Assembly (NCBI RefSeq): GCF_900108245.1
Contig: NZ_FNUY01000006.1
Span: forward strand, 248,001-312,000
Length of the DNA: 64,000 bases
Origin: Allobosea lathyri
Lineage (GTDB): Bacteria; Pseudomonadota; Alphaproteobacteria; Rhizobiales; Beijerinckiaceae
Reading direction: 5' to 3'
Positions within the stretch are counted from its first letter, which is position 1. The number at the start of each line of letters is the position of its first letter. Shown in pieces: positions 1 to 7,277 of the stretch. The notes beneath the pieces are model-generated. The model was not told the DNA's origin, made no database searches, and saw only the letters and a program-made list of their open reading frames with translations. A program made the translations under genes and the position numbers.

Positions 1-569
1 AGCCAGAAGCTGCCCGCTATCGCCGCGATAATGGCGGCGGCGAGCAGCAGGTCCGACAGGCGCGAGCTCTTGATGGCATGGCGCATCGCCAGCAGGAACA
101 TCGCGACGATGCCGAAGCCCAGCGCCGAGACACGCCAGCTGTTGGGAATATTGAGCGCAGCCGAGGTGACGAAGCTCTCCTCGATCGCATAGTCGATCGC
201 CGGATAGATCATCGCCAGCAGGAAGGCGGCGACGACGAGCAGCGCAAAGGTCTGGACGAACTGGCTCAGGCGCTCTGGCATCATGCCGACGAAGATGCTG
301 AGCCGGAGATGTTCGTTGCGGTCGATCGCGATGGCCGAGCCGAGCATGGCGAGCCAGAGGAAGGAGATCGAGGCGACCTCGTCGATCCAGACGACCGGCA
401 GCGAGAAGACATAGCGCGAGGTCACGCCCAGCAGCAGCGTGCAGATGATCAGCGCGACCAGCGCGCCCGCGACGATCTCGACCGGACGCATGATCGGCGA
501 GCCCGGTCGGACGCCCTCATTGTCGAGCAGGGTTTCGGGCAGGGCGATCCTGTCGGCGACATCGACCAT
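1..569 (-). CDS. TRAP transporter membrane subunit, DctQ-like N-terminus, probably a DctQM fusion (partial)
   Basis: The gene starts at ATG 569 and runs off the left edge; 189 codons are present. The visible protein is very hydrophobic. A short N-terminal tail is followed by four membrane segments (about residues 31-52, 63-85, 105-125 and 145-163). These fit the small DctQ subunit of tripartite TRAP carriers, including the W-I-D-E motif near residue 61 typical of that family. A further hydrophobic segment begins at about residue 172, where a stand-alone DctQ normally ends, so a fusion to the large DctM permease is likely. TRAP systems import organic acids with a periplasmic binding protein, which is not in the window. 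It is divergent from the IclR gene and so probably controlled by it. Its own Shine-Dalgarno is weak; a short ORF ends 9 bases before its start. Confidence 0.8.
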   Translation of the reverse strand, partial: MVDVADRIALPETLLDNEGVRPGSPIMRPVEIVAGALVALIICTLLLGVTSRYVFSLPVVWIDEVASISFLWLAMLGSAIAIDRNEHLRLSIFVGMMPERLSQFVQTFALLVVAAFLLAMIYPAIDYAIEESFVTSAALNIPNSWRVSALGFGIVAMFLLAMRHAIKSSRLSDLLLAAAIIAAIAGSFW

Positions 570-578
570 GGCGCGCGC

Positions 579-686
579 CTAGATCCGGTTCGCCATGCGC
601 GCGGCGGCCGCGTTCGCGGCAGCTTCATTCGCGGTGATTGGCGCAATCTTGTCTGCACCCGCATTACGGGTTGCCGGCAACGACAT
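579..686 (-). CDS. Short leader ORF (35 codons) ahead of the TRAP permease
   Basis: ATG 686 is preceded by a strong ribosome-binding sequence (GGGAGGA, 7 bases upstream). The frame stays open for 35 codons to TAG at 579-581, only 9 bases before the TRAP permease start. The peptide is alanine-rich with no hydrophobic segment and resembles no family I know. The permease start lacks a comparable Shine-Dalgarno, so translation of this ORF may feed ribosomes to it by coupling. It could also be chance, with the true permease start elsewhere. Confidence 0.45.
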   Translation of the reverse strand: MSLPATRNAGADKIAPITANEAAANAAAARMANRI

Positions 687-800
687 GGTCTCGATCCTCC
701 CATTCGCGCCGATCTTATGCTTGTTGATCAGCTTTCGGCGCGGTCCACACTGTGAATGACATCACCTTGGGACAGGCGGCAGATTACACGAGGCAAACCG

Positions 801-817
801 CATTGCAATCCGCAATG
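801..817. promoter_or_regulatory. Candidate IclR operator (CATTGC-N5-GCAATG)
   Basis: A perfect 6-bp inverted repeat with a 5-bp spacer lies in the divergent gap between the TRAP and IclR genes, 65 bases before the IclR start. IclR-family regulators typically bind short palindromes in exactly this position. The assignment rests on symmetry and location only. Confidence 0.4.
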
Positions 818-881
818 GGGGCAATTAGGCTTCGCTTATAAGAAAAGGGTCCACATCATGGACCTGTAAGAGGAATCCAGG

Positions 882-1775
882 GTGGAGCAGCTCACAGGAG
901 AGCGCGCCGATCTGTCGGGGTCGCAGAGCGTCGATCGCGCCTTGCGGCTGCTGGCGCTGATCGGGCGCGAGCCGGCCAGCGGCCTGCCGCTCAGCGAGGT
1001 CGTGGTCGAGAGCGGGCTGAACAAGCCCACCGCTCGCCGGCTGCTGCTGGCGCTGATGCGGGCCGGGCTGGTCGAGCAGGAGCCGCAATCGCGGCATTAC
1101 TGCCTGGGCGAGGAGGCTTTCGTGCTGGGCGTGCTCGCGGCGCGGCGGCATGGCTTGCTCGAACTCGCCATGGAAAGCCTGCGGCGCCTGTCCGAGATCA
1201 CCATGGATACGAGTTTCCTGACGATCCGCCGCGAGACCTATGCGGTCTGCCTGCATCGCGAGGAGGGCACCTATCCGGTGCGCACCCATGCGCTGCAGAT
1301 CGGCGATCAGCATCCGCTGGGTGTCGGCGCGGGCTCGCTGGCGCTGCTGGCTGCGTTGGCCGACGATGATGTGGACCGCATCCTGGCGGCCAACGAGCCG
1401 GCGCTGCTGGCGCATTATCCCGGCTTCGCGCCCGATCAGCTCAAGGCCGATATCGCGCTGACCCGCGAGCAGGGCTTCTCGCTCAATCCCGGCCGGCTGG
1501 TCGCGAGTTCGTGGGGCATCGGCGCCGTCTTCCGTTATCCCGATGGCCGCGTCGCCGGCGCCTTCAGCCTGGCGGCGATCGACAGCCGCATGCTCCCGGC
1601 GCGGCAGAGCGAGCTTGCCGGATACCTCGCGAAGGAGGTGGCGCGGATGGAGCGCCTGCTCGCGCAGATGTTCGTTTCCAAGCGCGGGGCAGACGAGGGC
1701 GCCAAGCTGCCTGTCCGCAAGCCGTCTGTCCGTAAGCCGCCTGCCCGCGCGAATGCCGAAACCAGGAGTCCCTGA
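882..1775 (+). CDS. IclR family transcriptional regulator
   Basis: A 297-residue protein. The N-terminal winged helix-turn-helix spans about residues 12-70 (a QSVDRALRLL-type opening, then a recognition helix around NKPTARRLL), followed by an IclR effector domain to about residue 260. The tail is basic and repetitive (V-R-K-P repeats near residues 278-290) and probably disordered. The start is GTG 882, with an AAGAGGA ribosome-binding site 6 bases upstream. IclR proteins usually sense a catabolic substrate and control the adjacent pathway. Here the gene is divergent from a TRAP permease and its stop is one base from the next gene, an acyl-CoA synthetase, so all three are likely one regulatory unit. 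The ligand cannot be told from sequence. Confidence 0.93.
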   Translation: MEQLTGERADLSGSQSVDRALRLLALIGREPASGLPLSEVVVESGLNKPTARRLLLALMRAGLVEQEPQSRHYCLGEEAFVLGVLAARRHGLLELAMESLRRLSEITMDTSFLTIRRETYAVCLHREEGTYPVRTHALQIGDQHPLGVGAGSLALLAALADDDVDRILAANEPALLAHYPGFAPDQLKADIALTREQGFSLNPGRLVASSWGIGAVFRYPDGRVAGAFSLAAIDSRMLPARQSELAGYLAKEVARMERLLAQMFVSKRGADEGAKLPVRKPSVRKPPARANAETRSP

Positions 1776-1776
1776 C

Positions 1777-3414
1777 ATGACCGCATCCTCTTTTGCCGCG
1801 CCGCTGGGCGGTGTCGTGCCGATGACGCGACGGGTGATGAACCTCGCCCATATCGTCACGCAGAATGCGCGGCGCTTCGGCGAGCGTCCGGGCTTCATCT
1901 GGGGCGAGCGGAGTTGGAGCTGGGCGGAGATCGACGCGCAGGTCTCGGCGCTGGCGGCGGGCCTGAGCGCGCGCGGCATCGGCAAGGGCGACCGCGTGCT
2001 CGTCCATTCCAAGAACTGCGACACGATGTTCGTCTCGATGTTCGCGACGTTCAGGCTGGGCGCGGTCTGGGTGCCGACGAATTTCCGGCTGCTGCCCGAT
2101 GAGGTCGCCTATCTCTCGACCTCCTCGGGGGCGAAGGCCTTCCTGTGCCATGGCGATTTTCCTGAGCATGCGGCGGCCGTAGCGGCCGCACAGCCTGCGC
2201 CGGAGTTCACCTGGCGCATCGGCGAGGGGGCTTTCGGCGAGGCCGAGGCCGGCGAGGTCATCGCCCGCCATGAAGGGGTTGGGGTCGCCAATGTGGCGGT
2301 CGAGCGCGACGACCCCTGCTGGTTCTTCTTCACCTCGGGTACGACCGGGCGTTCCAAGGCCGCCGTGCTGACCCATGGCCAGATGGGTTTCGTGGTGACG
2401 AACCATCTCTGCGATCTCGTGCCGGGCACGACGGAGGCCGACGCCTCGCTGGTCGTGGCGCCGCTCTCGCATGGCGCGGGCGTACACCAGCTGATGATCT
2501 CGGCGCGCGGCGCGCCCTCCATCCTGCTCTCGACCGAGCGCTTCGACATCGACGAGGCCTATCGCCTGATCGCGCGCCATCGCGTTACCAACATCTTCAC
2601 GGTGCCGACGATCCTGAAGATGCTGGTCGAGCACCCCGCCGCCGACGCCCATGATCATTCGAGCCTGCGCTACATCATCTATGCGGGCGCGCCGATGTAT
2701 CGCGAGGACCAGAAGGCGGCTCTGGCCAAGCTCGGCAAGGTCATCGTGCAGTATTTCGGGCTGGGCGAGGTCACCGGCAACATCACCGTGCTGCCGCCGC
2801 GCCTGCATGTCGCCGAGGATGGCCCCGAGGCGCGTGTCGGCAGTTGCGGCTATGAGCGCACCGGCATGGAGGTGCAGATCCAGGACGATGAGGGCAGGCA
2901 GGTCGCGGCGGGCACGCAGGGCGAAATCTGCGTGATCGGCCCGGCGGTGTTCGCGGGTTATTACGACAATCCCGAGGCCAATGCGAAATCGTTCCGGGAC
3001 GGCTGGTTCCGCACTGGCGATCTCGGCCATATGGACGAGCAGGGCTTCGTCTACATCACCGGCCGGGCCTCGGACATGTACATTTCTGGCGGCTCCAACA
3101 TCTATCCGCGCGAGATCGAGGAGAAGATCCTGACCCATCCGGCGATCGCCGAGGTTGCGGTGCTCGGCCTGCCCGATCCGGTCTGGGGCGAGATCGGCGT
3201 CGCGGTCTGCGTTCCCCGCGCCGGCAAGAGCGCGACGGAAGCCGAGGTCGCGGAGTTCCTGTCGGCCAAGATCGCACGCTACAAGATGCCCAAGCGCTTC
3301 TTCTTCTGGGAGGCATTGCCGAAATCCGGTTACGGCAAGGTGCCCAAGCGGCTCGTCCGCGACGAGCTCGAGACGCGCGGCGAGCTCGAATGGCTGCGGG
3401 GGAAGACCTCGTGA
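1777..3414 (+). CDS. Acyl-CoA synthetase (AMP-binding, class I adenylate-forming)
   Basis: A 545-residue ATP-dependent acid:CoA ligase. The phosphate-binding motif (TSGTTGRSK) is at about residues 186-194. The adenylate-binding region includes GLGEVTGN near residue 328, the hinge region GWFRTGDLG is near 409, and the C-terminal catalytic-lysine segment (SGYGKVPKR) is near 518. The frame is open far upstream, but ATG 1777 is preferred: it has an AGGAG ribosome-binding site, lies one base after the IclR stop, and gives the usual family length. The substrate is unknown; context (TRAP carrier, IclR, BKACE) suggests activation of an imported organic acid. Fatty acid or aromatic acid substrates are alternatives. 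Confidence 0.9.
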   Translation: MTASSFAAPLGGVVPMTRRVMNLAHIVTQNARRFGERPGFIWGERSWSWAEIDAQVSALAAGLSARGIGKGDRVLVHSKNCDTMFVSMFATFRLGAVWVPTNFRLLPDEVAYLSTSSGAKAFLCHGDFPEHAAAVAAAQPAPEFTWRIGEGAFGEAEAGEVIARHEGVGVANVAVERDDPCWFFFTSGTTGRSKAAVLTHGQMGFVVTNHLCDLVPGTTEADASLVVAPLSHGAGVHQLMISARGAPSILLSTERFDIDEAYRLIARHRVTNIFTVPTILKMLVEHPAADAHDHSSLRYIIYAGAPMYREDQKAALAKLGKVIVQYFGLGEVTGNITVLPPRLHVAEDGPEARVGSCGYERTGMEVQIQDDEGRQVAAGTQGEICVIGPAVFAGYYDNPEANAKSFRDGWFRTGDLGHMDEQGFVYITGRASDMYISGGSNIYPREIEEKILTHPAIAEVAVLGLPDPVWGEIGVAVCVPRAGKSATEAEVAEFLSAKIARYKMPKRFFFWEALPKSGYGKVPKRLVRDELETRGELEWLRGKTS

Positions 3415-3436
3415 GACTCGGTCCGCATCTCCCGGC

Positions 3437-3550
3437 AGCCCTCGTCCTGAGGAGCGCCGAAGGCGCGTCTCGAAGGATGCTTCAGGAGACTCCGGAACCA
3501 TCTGGAGCATCCTTCGAGACGGCCCTGCGGGCCTCATCAGGATGAGGGCT
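3437..3550. repeat. Palindromic repeat, family A (copy A1)
   Basis: A long imperfect hairpin. Its outer arms read agccctcgtcctgagga and tcatcaggatgagggct, and its inner arms are cgtctcgaaggatg and catccttcgagac. The same outline recurs about ten times in the window. This copy lies between two co-directional genes and ends 3 bases before the next start codon, so its terminal GAGGG serves as that gene's ribosome-binding sequence. Confidence 0.9.
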
Positions 3551-3553
3551 GAT

Positions 3554-4423
3554 ATGACGGAACAGGTTTTGAGATCCATCGAACAGCCCGGCACCGGCAC
3601 GGCGGAGCGCGTGCAATGGGCCGAGAGCCACGGGCTTCGCTTCGAGATGCAATTGCAGCCGGGCTTGACCCTGCTGGAGGCCGTTCGTCGCAGTTTTGCC
3701 GCTGCCGGCTTCACCAGCGGTGTCGCAAGGGTCGATGGCGTTGCGCTGTCGCCCTTCGCTTATGTGATGCCGGCGCTGTCCAGGACGCCCGAACATGCCG
3801 CTTTCTACAGCGAGACCTTCCGGCCATCTGGCGTCGCGCGCGTCGAGGCGGGCACGCTGACCTTCGGCCTGCGCGACGACGCGCCCTTCTTCCATTGTCA
3901 CGCGCTCTGGATCGAGGCCGATGGCAAGCGCAGCGGCGGCCATATCCTGCCCGACGAGACGGTCCTGGCTGAGGCGATCACGCTGCCGGCGGTGGGGCTC
4001 GACGGCGCGGCTTTCGTGGCGGAGCCTGATGGCGAGACCAATTTCAAGCTGTTCGGCCCGGTCGTGGCGCCGCTGCTGGGCGCGACGCGTGAGGGGCGTT
4101 TCTTTGGCCTGCGGGTGAAGCCCAATATCGATCTTGCGGGCGCGCTGGAACAGTTCTGCGCCGAGCGCGGGATCAGGCGCGCGACGATCCATGGCGGCGT
4201 CGGCTCGACCATCGGGGCGCGGTTTACGGATGGCCGTACAGTGGAGAATTTTGCCACGGAGGTCGCGATCACCTCCGGGCTCGTCGTCGATGTCGGTCAG
4301 GGGCCGGTCGCCGAGATCGACGTCGCGCTGGTCGATTATACCGGGGCGACAGCCAGCGGCCGGCTCAAGCGCGGCGACAATCCAGTGCTGATGACTTTTG
4401 AGCTGGTGCTCGAGGTGGGGTGA
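3554..4423 (+). CDS. Tandem PPC/DUF296 domain protein
   Basis: A 289-residue protein made of two copies of the PPC (DUF296, PD1-like) fold. The first copy (about 20-150) carries the FFHCHA and SGGHI histidine motifs. The second copy (about 160-289) carries GLRVKPNIDL and ATIHGGVGS. PPC domains occur in AT-hook proteins of plants and as single-domain bacterial proteins of poorly known function, and several bind metal through these histidines. ATG 3554 is chosen because the GAGGG at the end of repeat A1 is correctly spaced; ATG 3542 is in frame but lies inside the repeat. It sits in a catabolic block beside acyl-CoA synthetases, so a metabolic rather than DNA-binding role is more likely. The function is unknown. 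Confidence 0.85.
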   Translation: MTEQVLRSIEQPGTGTAERVQWAESHGLRFEMQLQPGLTLLEAVRRSFAAAGFTSGVARVDGVALSPFAYVMPALSRTPEHAAFYSETFRPSGVARVEAGTLTFGLRDDAPFFHCHALWIEADGKRSGGHILPDETVLAEAITLPAVGLDGAAFVAEPDGETNFKLFGPVVAPLLGATREGRFFGLRVKPNIDLAGALEQFCAERGIRRATIHGGVGSTIGARFTDGRTVENFATEVAITSGLVVDVGQGPVAEIDVALVDYTGATASGRLKRGDNPVLMTFELVLEVG

Positions 4424-4440
4424 GGGCTGGACCAAGGGCG

Positions 4441-4568
4441 CGCCGTCATCCCGGACGCAGCGCAGCGGAGATCCGGGATCCATCGTAGAGCTAAATCCGT
4501 CGAAAAATTAAGGCCTCCGATGGATCCCGGATCGGCGCGGCTTCGCCGCTTGTCCGGGATGACGGCGC
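4441..4568. repeat. Palindromic repeat, family B (copy B1)
   Basis: Ends read cgccgtcatcccggacgcag and cttgtccgggatgacggcgc in inverted orientation. Inner arms (gagatccgggatccatcg and cgatggatcccggatc) give a second nested palindrome. It fills the gap between two convergent genes. Similar copies lie near 18390, 20553, 23348, 32187 and 59154. Confidence 0.9.
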
Positions 4569-4590
4569 GGGTGTCGCGGGCGTGTCGTGA

Positions 4591-6225
4591 TCAGGAGCCG
4601 GCCGCCGCTCGCTTCCGCTCGATCTCCAGGTCCCGCAAATCCTTGCGCCTGATCTTGCCGGTCGCGGTCATGGGCAGTTGCGTGACGAACTCGATCTCGC
4701 GGGGATATTGATAGGCGGCGAGGCGCTCCCGGACGAAAGCCTGGATTTCGGCGGCGAGCGCGTCGCTCGGTACGATGCCCGGCTTGGGCAGCACGAAGGC
4801 CTTGACCACTTCGGTGCGAATGGGATCGGGGCTGCCGACGACCGCGACCATCAACACGGCCGGGTGGCGGATCAGGCAATCCTCGATATCGCCGGGCCCG
4901 ATGCGGTAGGAGCCGGAGGAGATGATATCGTCGTCGCGGCCCTGGAACCAGAAATAGCCCTCCTCGTCGCGCGCGCCGGTATCGCCAGTGACGAGCCAGT
5001 CGCCGATGAATTTGGCTGCCGTCGCCTCGGGCTGGCGCCAGTATTCCAGCATCATCACCGGATCGGGCCTGTTGACCGCGATCAGGCCGTGCTCGCCCGC
5101 CGGCAATTCCTTGCCTTCGGCCGAGATCACCGCGACGCGGTGGCCGGGCACGGCGCGGCCCATCGAGCCCGGCCTGACCGGAAACAGGCTGGCGCAGTTC
5201 GAGACCAGCAGGTTCGCCTCGGTCTGGCCGTAGAACTCGTTGACCGGGAAGCCGAAGGTCTCGGTGCTCCAGTCCAGCATGTCGGCGCCCAGCGTCTCGC
5301 CGCCGGTGCCGATAGAGCGCATCGCCATGCCGAAGCGGCGGGGATCGCGGACCTGCCGCATCAGCTTCAGCGCGGTCGGCGGCAGGAAGGCGTTGCGGAC
5401 CTTGCGGCGCGCCATCAGCGCGAGCGCGGCTTCGGGGTCGAACTTGCGGGCGCGCGAGGCGAGCACCGGCACGCCGCAATAGAGGCTCGGCAGCAGCGCA
5501 TCGAGCAGGCCGCCGATCCAGGCCCAGTCGGCCGGTGTCCAGAACAGGTCGCCGGCTTGCGGGAAGAACTCCTGCGGCATCTGCACGCCCGGCAGATGCC
5601 CGAGCAGGACGCGGTGCGCATGCAGCGCGCCCTTGGGCTTACCCGTCGTGCCGGAGGTGTAGATGATCAGGGCCGGGTCGTCGGCGCGGGTTTCGGCTGC
5701 GGTGAAGCGGTCGGAGGCCTTCGCCATCTCGCCTGCGAAATCGAGATGGCCGGCACCGCCCACGACGATGATCGTCTTGAGCTCGGGCAATGCATCGCGG
5801 ATCGCCTCGACCTTGCCGATATTCTCGACGTCGGTGACGAGGACGCTTGCGCCGCTATGACCGAGCCGATGTTCCAGCGCCTCGGGACCGAACTGGATGA
5901 AGAGCGGCAGCGCGATGGCACCCAGCTTGTAAGTGCCGAGATGGGTGATCGCGGTCTGCGGCGATTGCGGCAGGAGGATGCCAACACGCTCGCCGCGCCC
6001 GATGCCGTGATGGGCAAGCAGGTTGGCGAAGCGATTCGAGGCGCGGGCCAGATCGTCGAAGGAGAGCGTCGCGACCTGTCCGTCATTCTCCTCGAAGATC
6101 AGGGCAGGGCGCCCGCTGCCGTCGGCATGGCGGTCCGAGCAGGCGGTGCCGATGTTGAAGCGCTCCGGAATGCGCCAGGCGAAGCGGCGCAGCGTCTCGT
6201 CGTAAGTCTCGCCGCGCTCTAACAT
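4591..6225 (-). CDS. Acyl-CoA synthetase (AcsA-type AMP-binding enzyme)
   Basis: A 544-residue adenylate-forming ligase. The phosphate-binding motif (YTSGTTGKPKGA) is at residues 189-200, FYGQTEANL lies near 335, the W-L-V-T-G-D-T hinge lies near 410, and the C-terminal MTATGKIRR with the catalytic lysine lies near 521. The start is ATG 6225 with CGGAGCG upstream. It resembles medium-chain or acetoacetyl/propionyl-type synthetases more than long-chain ones. It is divergent from the BKACE gene at 6350, whose short gap probably holds both promoters. BKACE releases acetoacetate and an acyl-CoA, so a synthetase feeding or recycling these acids is plausible, but that is inference. Confidence 0.9.
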   Translation of the reverse strand: MLERGETYDETLRRFAWRIPERFNIGTACSDRHADGSGRPALIFEENDGQVATLSFDDLARASNRFANLLAHHGIGRGERVGILLPQSPQTAITHLGTYKLGAIALPLFIQFGPEALEHRLGHSGASVLVTDVENIGKVEAIRDALPELKTIIVVGGAGHLDFAGEMAKASDRFTAAETRADDPALIIYTSGTTGKPKGALHAHRVLLGHLPGVQMPQEFFPQAGDLFWTPADWAWIGGLLDALLPSLYCGVPVLASRARKFDPEAALALMARRKVRNAFLPPTALKLMRQVRDPRRFGMAMRSIGTGGETLGADMLDWSTETFGFPVNEFYGQTEANLLVSNCASLFPVRPGSMGRAVPGHRVAVISAEGKELPAGEHGLIAVNRPDPVMMLEYWRQPEATAAKFIGDWLVTGDTGARDEEGYFWFQGRDDDIISSGSYRIGPGDIEDCLIRHPAVLMVAVVGSPDPIRTEVVKAFVLPKPGIVPSDALAAEIQAFVRERLAAYQYPREIEFVTQLPMTATGKIRRKDLRDLEIERKRAAAGS

Positions 6226-6349
6226 GGGCCCGCTCCGGTGGTTCTCATGCGTTCCCGCCGATCCTGCCCAGCCCGCGAGCAGGCTGACAAGCCCGCGGGC
6301 GAGCGCTTACGATCTGCGCAAATGCGCGAGAGGCTGCCGGAGGCAATCC

Positions 6350-7228
6350 ATGACGAAACCGATCTGGGTGGAGGCTGCGATCAACGGCCCCTGGGGCCAT
6401 GAGCGCCAGCCGGGCATTCCGATCAGCATTCCCGACATCGTCGCCGATGGAATCGCCGCGGTGGAGGCCGGCGCGGCGATCGTCCACCTTCATGTCTATG
6501 ACGTCGAGACCGGCCGCCAGCGCGACGACTGGGAGCTTTATGCGCAGGCGATCGAGGGTATCCGGGCCAAGGTCGACGCCATCGTCTATCCGACGATTCC
6601 CATCCTGGGCTCTGCTTACGCCGGCGACATGATCGGATCGGGCCGATACACCCATCTGGAGGAGCTGGCGAAGCGCGGGCTGGTCGAATGGGGCGTGCTC
6701 GACCCCGGTTCCTGCAACTGGACGACCTTCGCCGGCATTCCCGATGGCGAGCCCGGCTTCATCTACCAGAACCCCGGCGAGCATATCCGCGAGGGCATGG
6801 CGGTGGCGCAGCGCCATAAGGTGCATCCGAGCTATGCGATCTACGAGCCGGGTTTTACGCGCCTGGGTGCAGCGCTGGCGAAGGCCTATCCCGGCATGCC
6901 CTGCCCGATTTACCGGCTGATGTTCTCCGATGCCTTCGCCTGGGGTTTTCCGCCGAGGGAATACGCGCTCGACGCGCATCTTTCGCTGCTTGCCGAGGAT
7001 GCGCCGGACGCTCCCGTGATGATCGCGGGGCTCGGTGTCGATCTCTCCGGGCTCATTGGTCCTGCGGTGGCGCGCGGCGTCCATGTCCGCGCCGGGCTGG
7101 AGGACGCCCCGTTCGGTTGCGGCAAGACGAACGCGGCGCTGGTGGCGGAAACGGTTGGGCATATCGAGGCGGCCGGCAGCCGGGCTGCGAGCGTCGCGGA
7201 GGTGAGGGCGGATCTGGCTAATCGCTAA
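6350..7228 (+). CDS. Beta-keto acid cleavage enzyme (BKACE, DUF849)
   Basis: A 292-residue TIM-barrel enzyme of the BKACE family, which condenses a beta-keto acid with acetyl-CoA and splits the product into acetoacetate and a new acyl-CoA using zinc. Visible marks are the N-terminal EAAINGPWGHE, the zinc-binding HLHVYD at about residues 46-51, and the C-terminal VRAGLEDAPFG typical of the family. The start is ATG 6350 with CGGAGG 7 bases upstream; longer in-frame starts lack this. Substrate specificity varies widely (3-keto-5-aminohexanoate, dehydrocarnitine and others) and cannot be read here. The neighbouring acyl-CoA synthetases and TRAP carrier suggest uptake and breakdown of a keto acid. 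Confidence 0.9.
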   Translation: MTKPIWVEAAINGPWGHERQPGIPISIPDIVADGIAAVEAGAAIVHLHVYDVETGRQRDDWELYAQAIEGIRAKVDAIVYPTIPILGSAYAGDMIGSGRYTHLEELAKRGLVEWGVLDPGSCNWTTFAGIPDGEPGFIYQNPGEHIREGMAVAQRHKVHPSYAIYEPGFTRLGAALAKAYPGMPCPIYRLMFSDAFAWGFPPREYALDAHLSLLAEDAPDAPVMIAGLGVDLSGLIGPAVARGVHVRAGLEDAPFGCGKTNAALVAETVGHIEAAGSRAASVAEVRADLANR

Positions 7229-7277
7229 CGCTCCGGGGCGCATCGGCGATTGACCGCTGACGCTACGGAAAAATACG

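Noticed and set aside
78..755. A plus-strand open frame of 225 codons at the left edge
   Set aside because: It is antisense to the TRAP permease and its leader. The translated sequence is a charge-rich artefact with no hydrophobic or domain signal.
1564..3714. A 716-codon minus-strand open frame opposite the first acyl-CoA synthetase
   Set aside because: It is antisense to the synthetase and parts of its neighbours, with no recognisable domain or ribosome-binding site.
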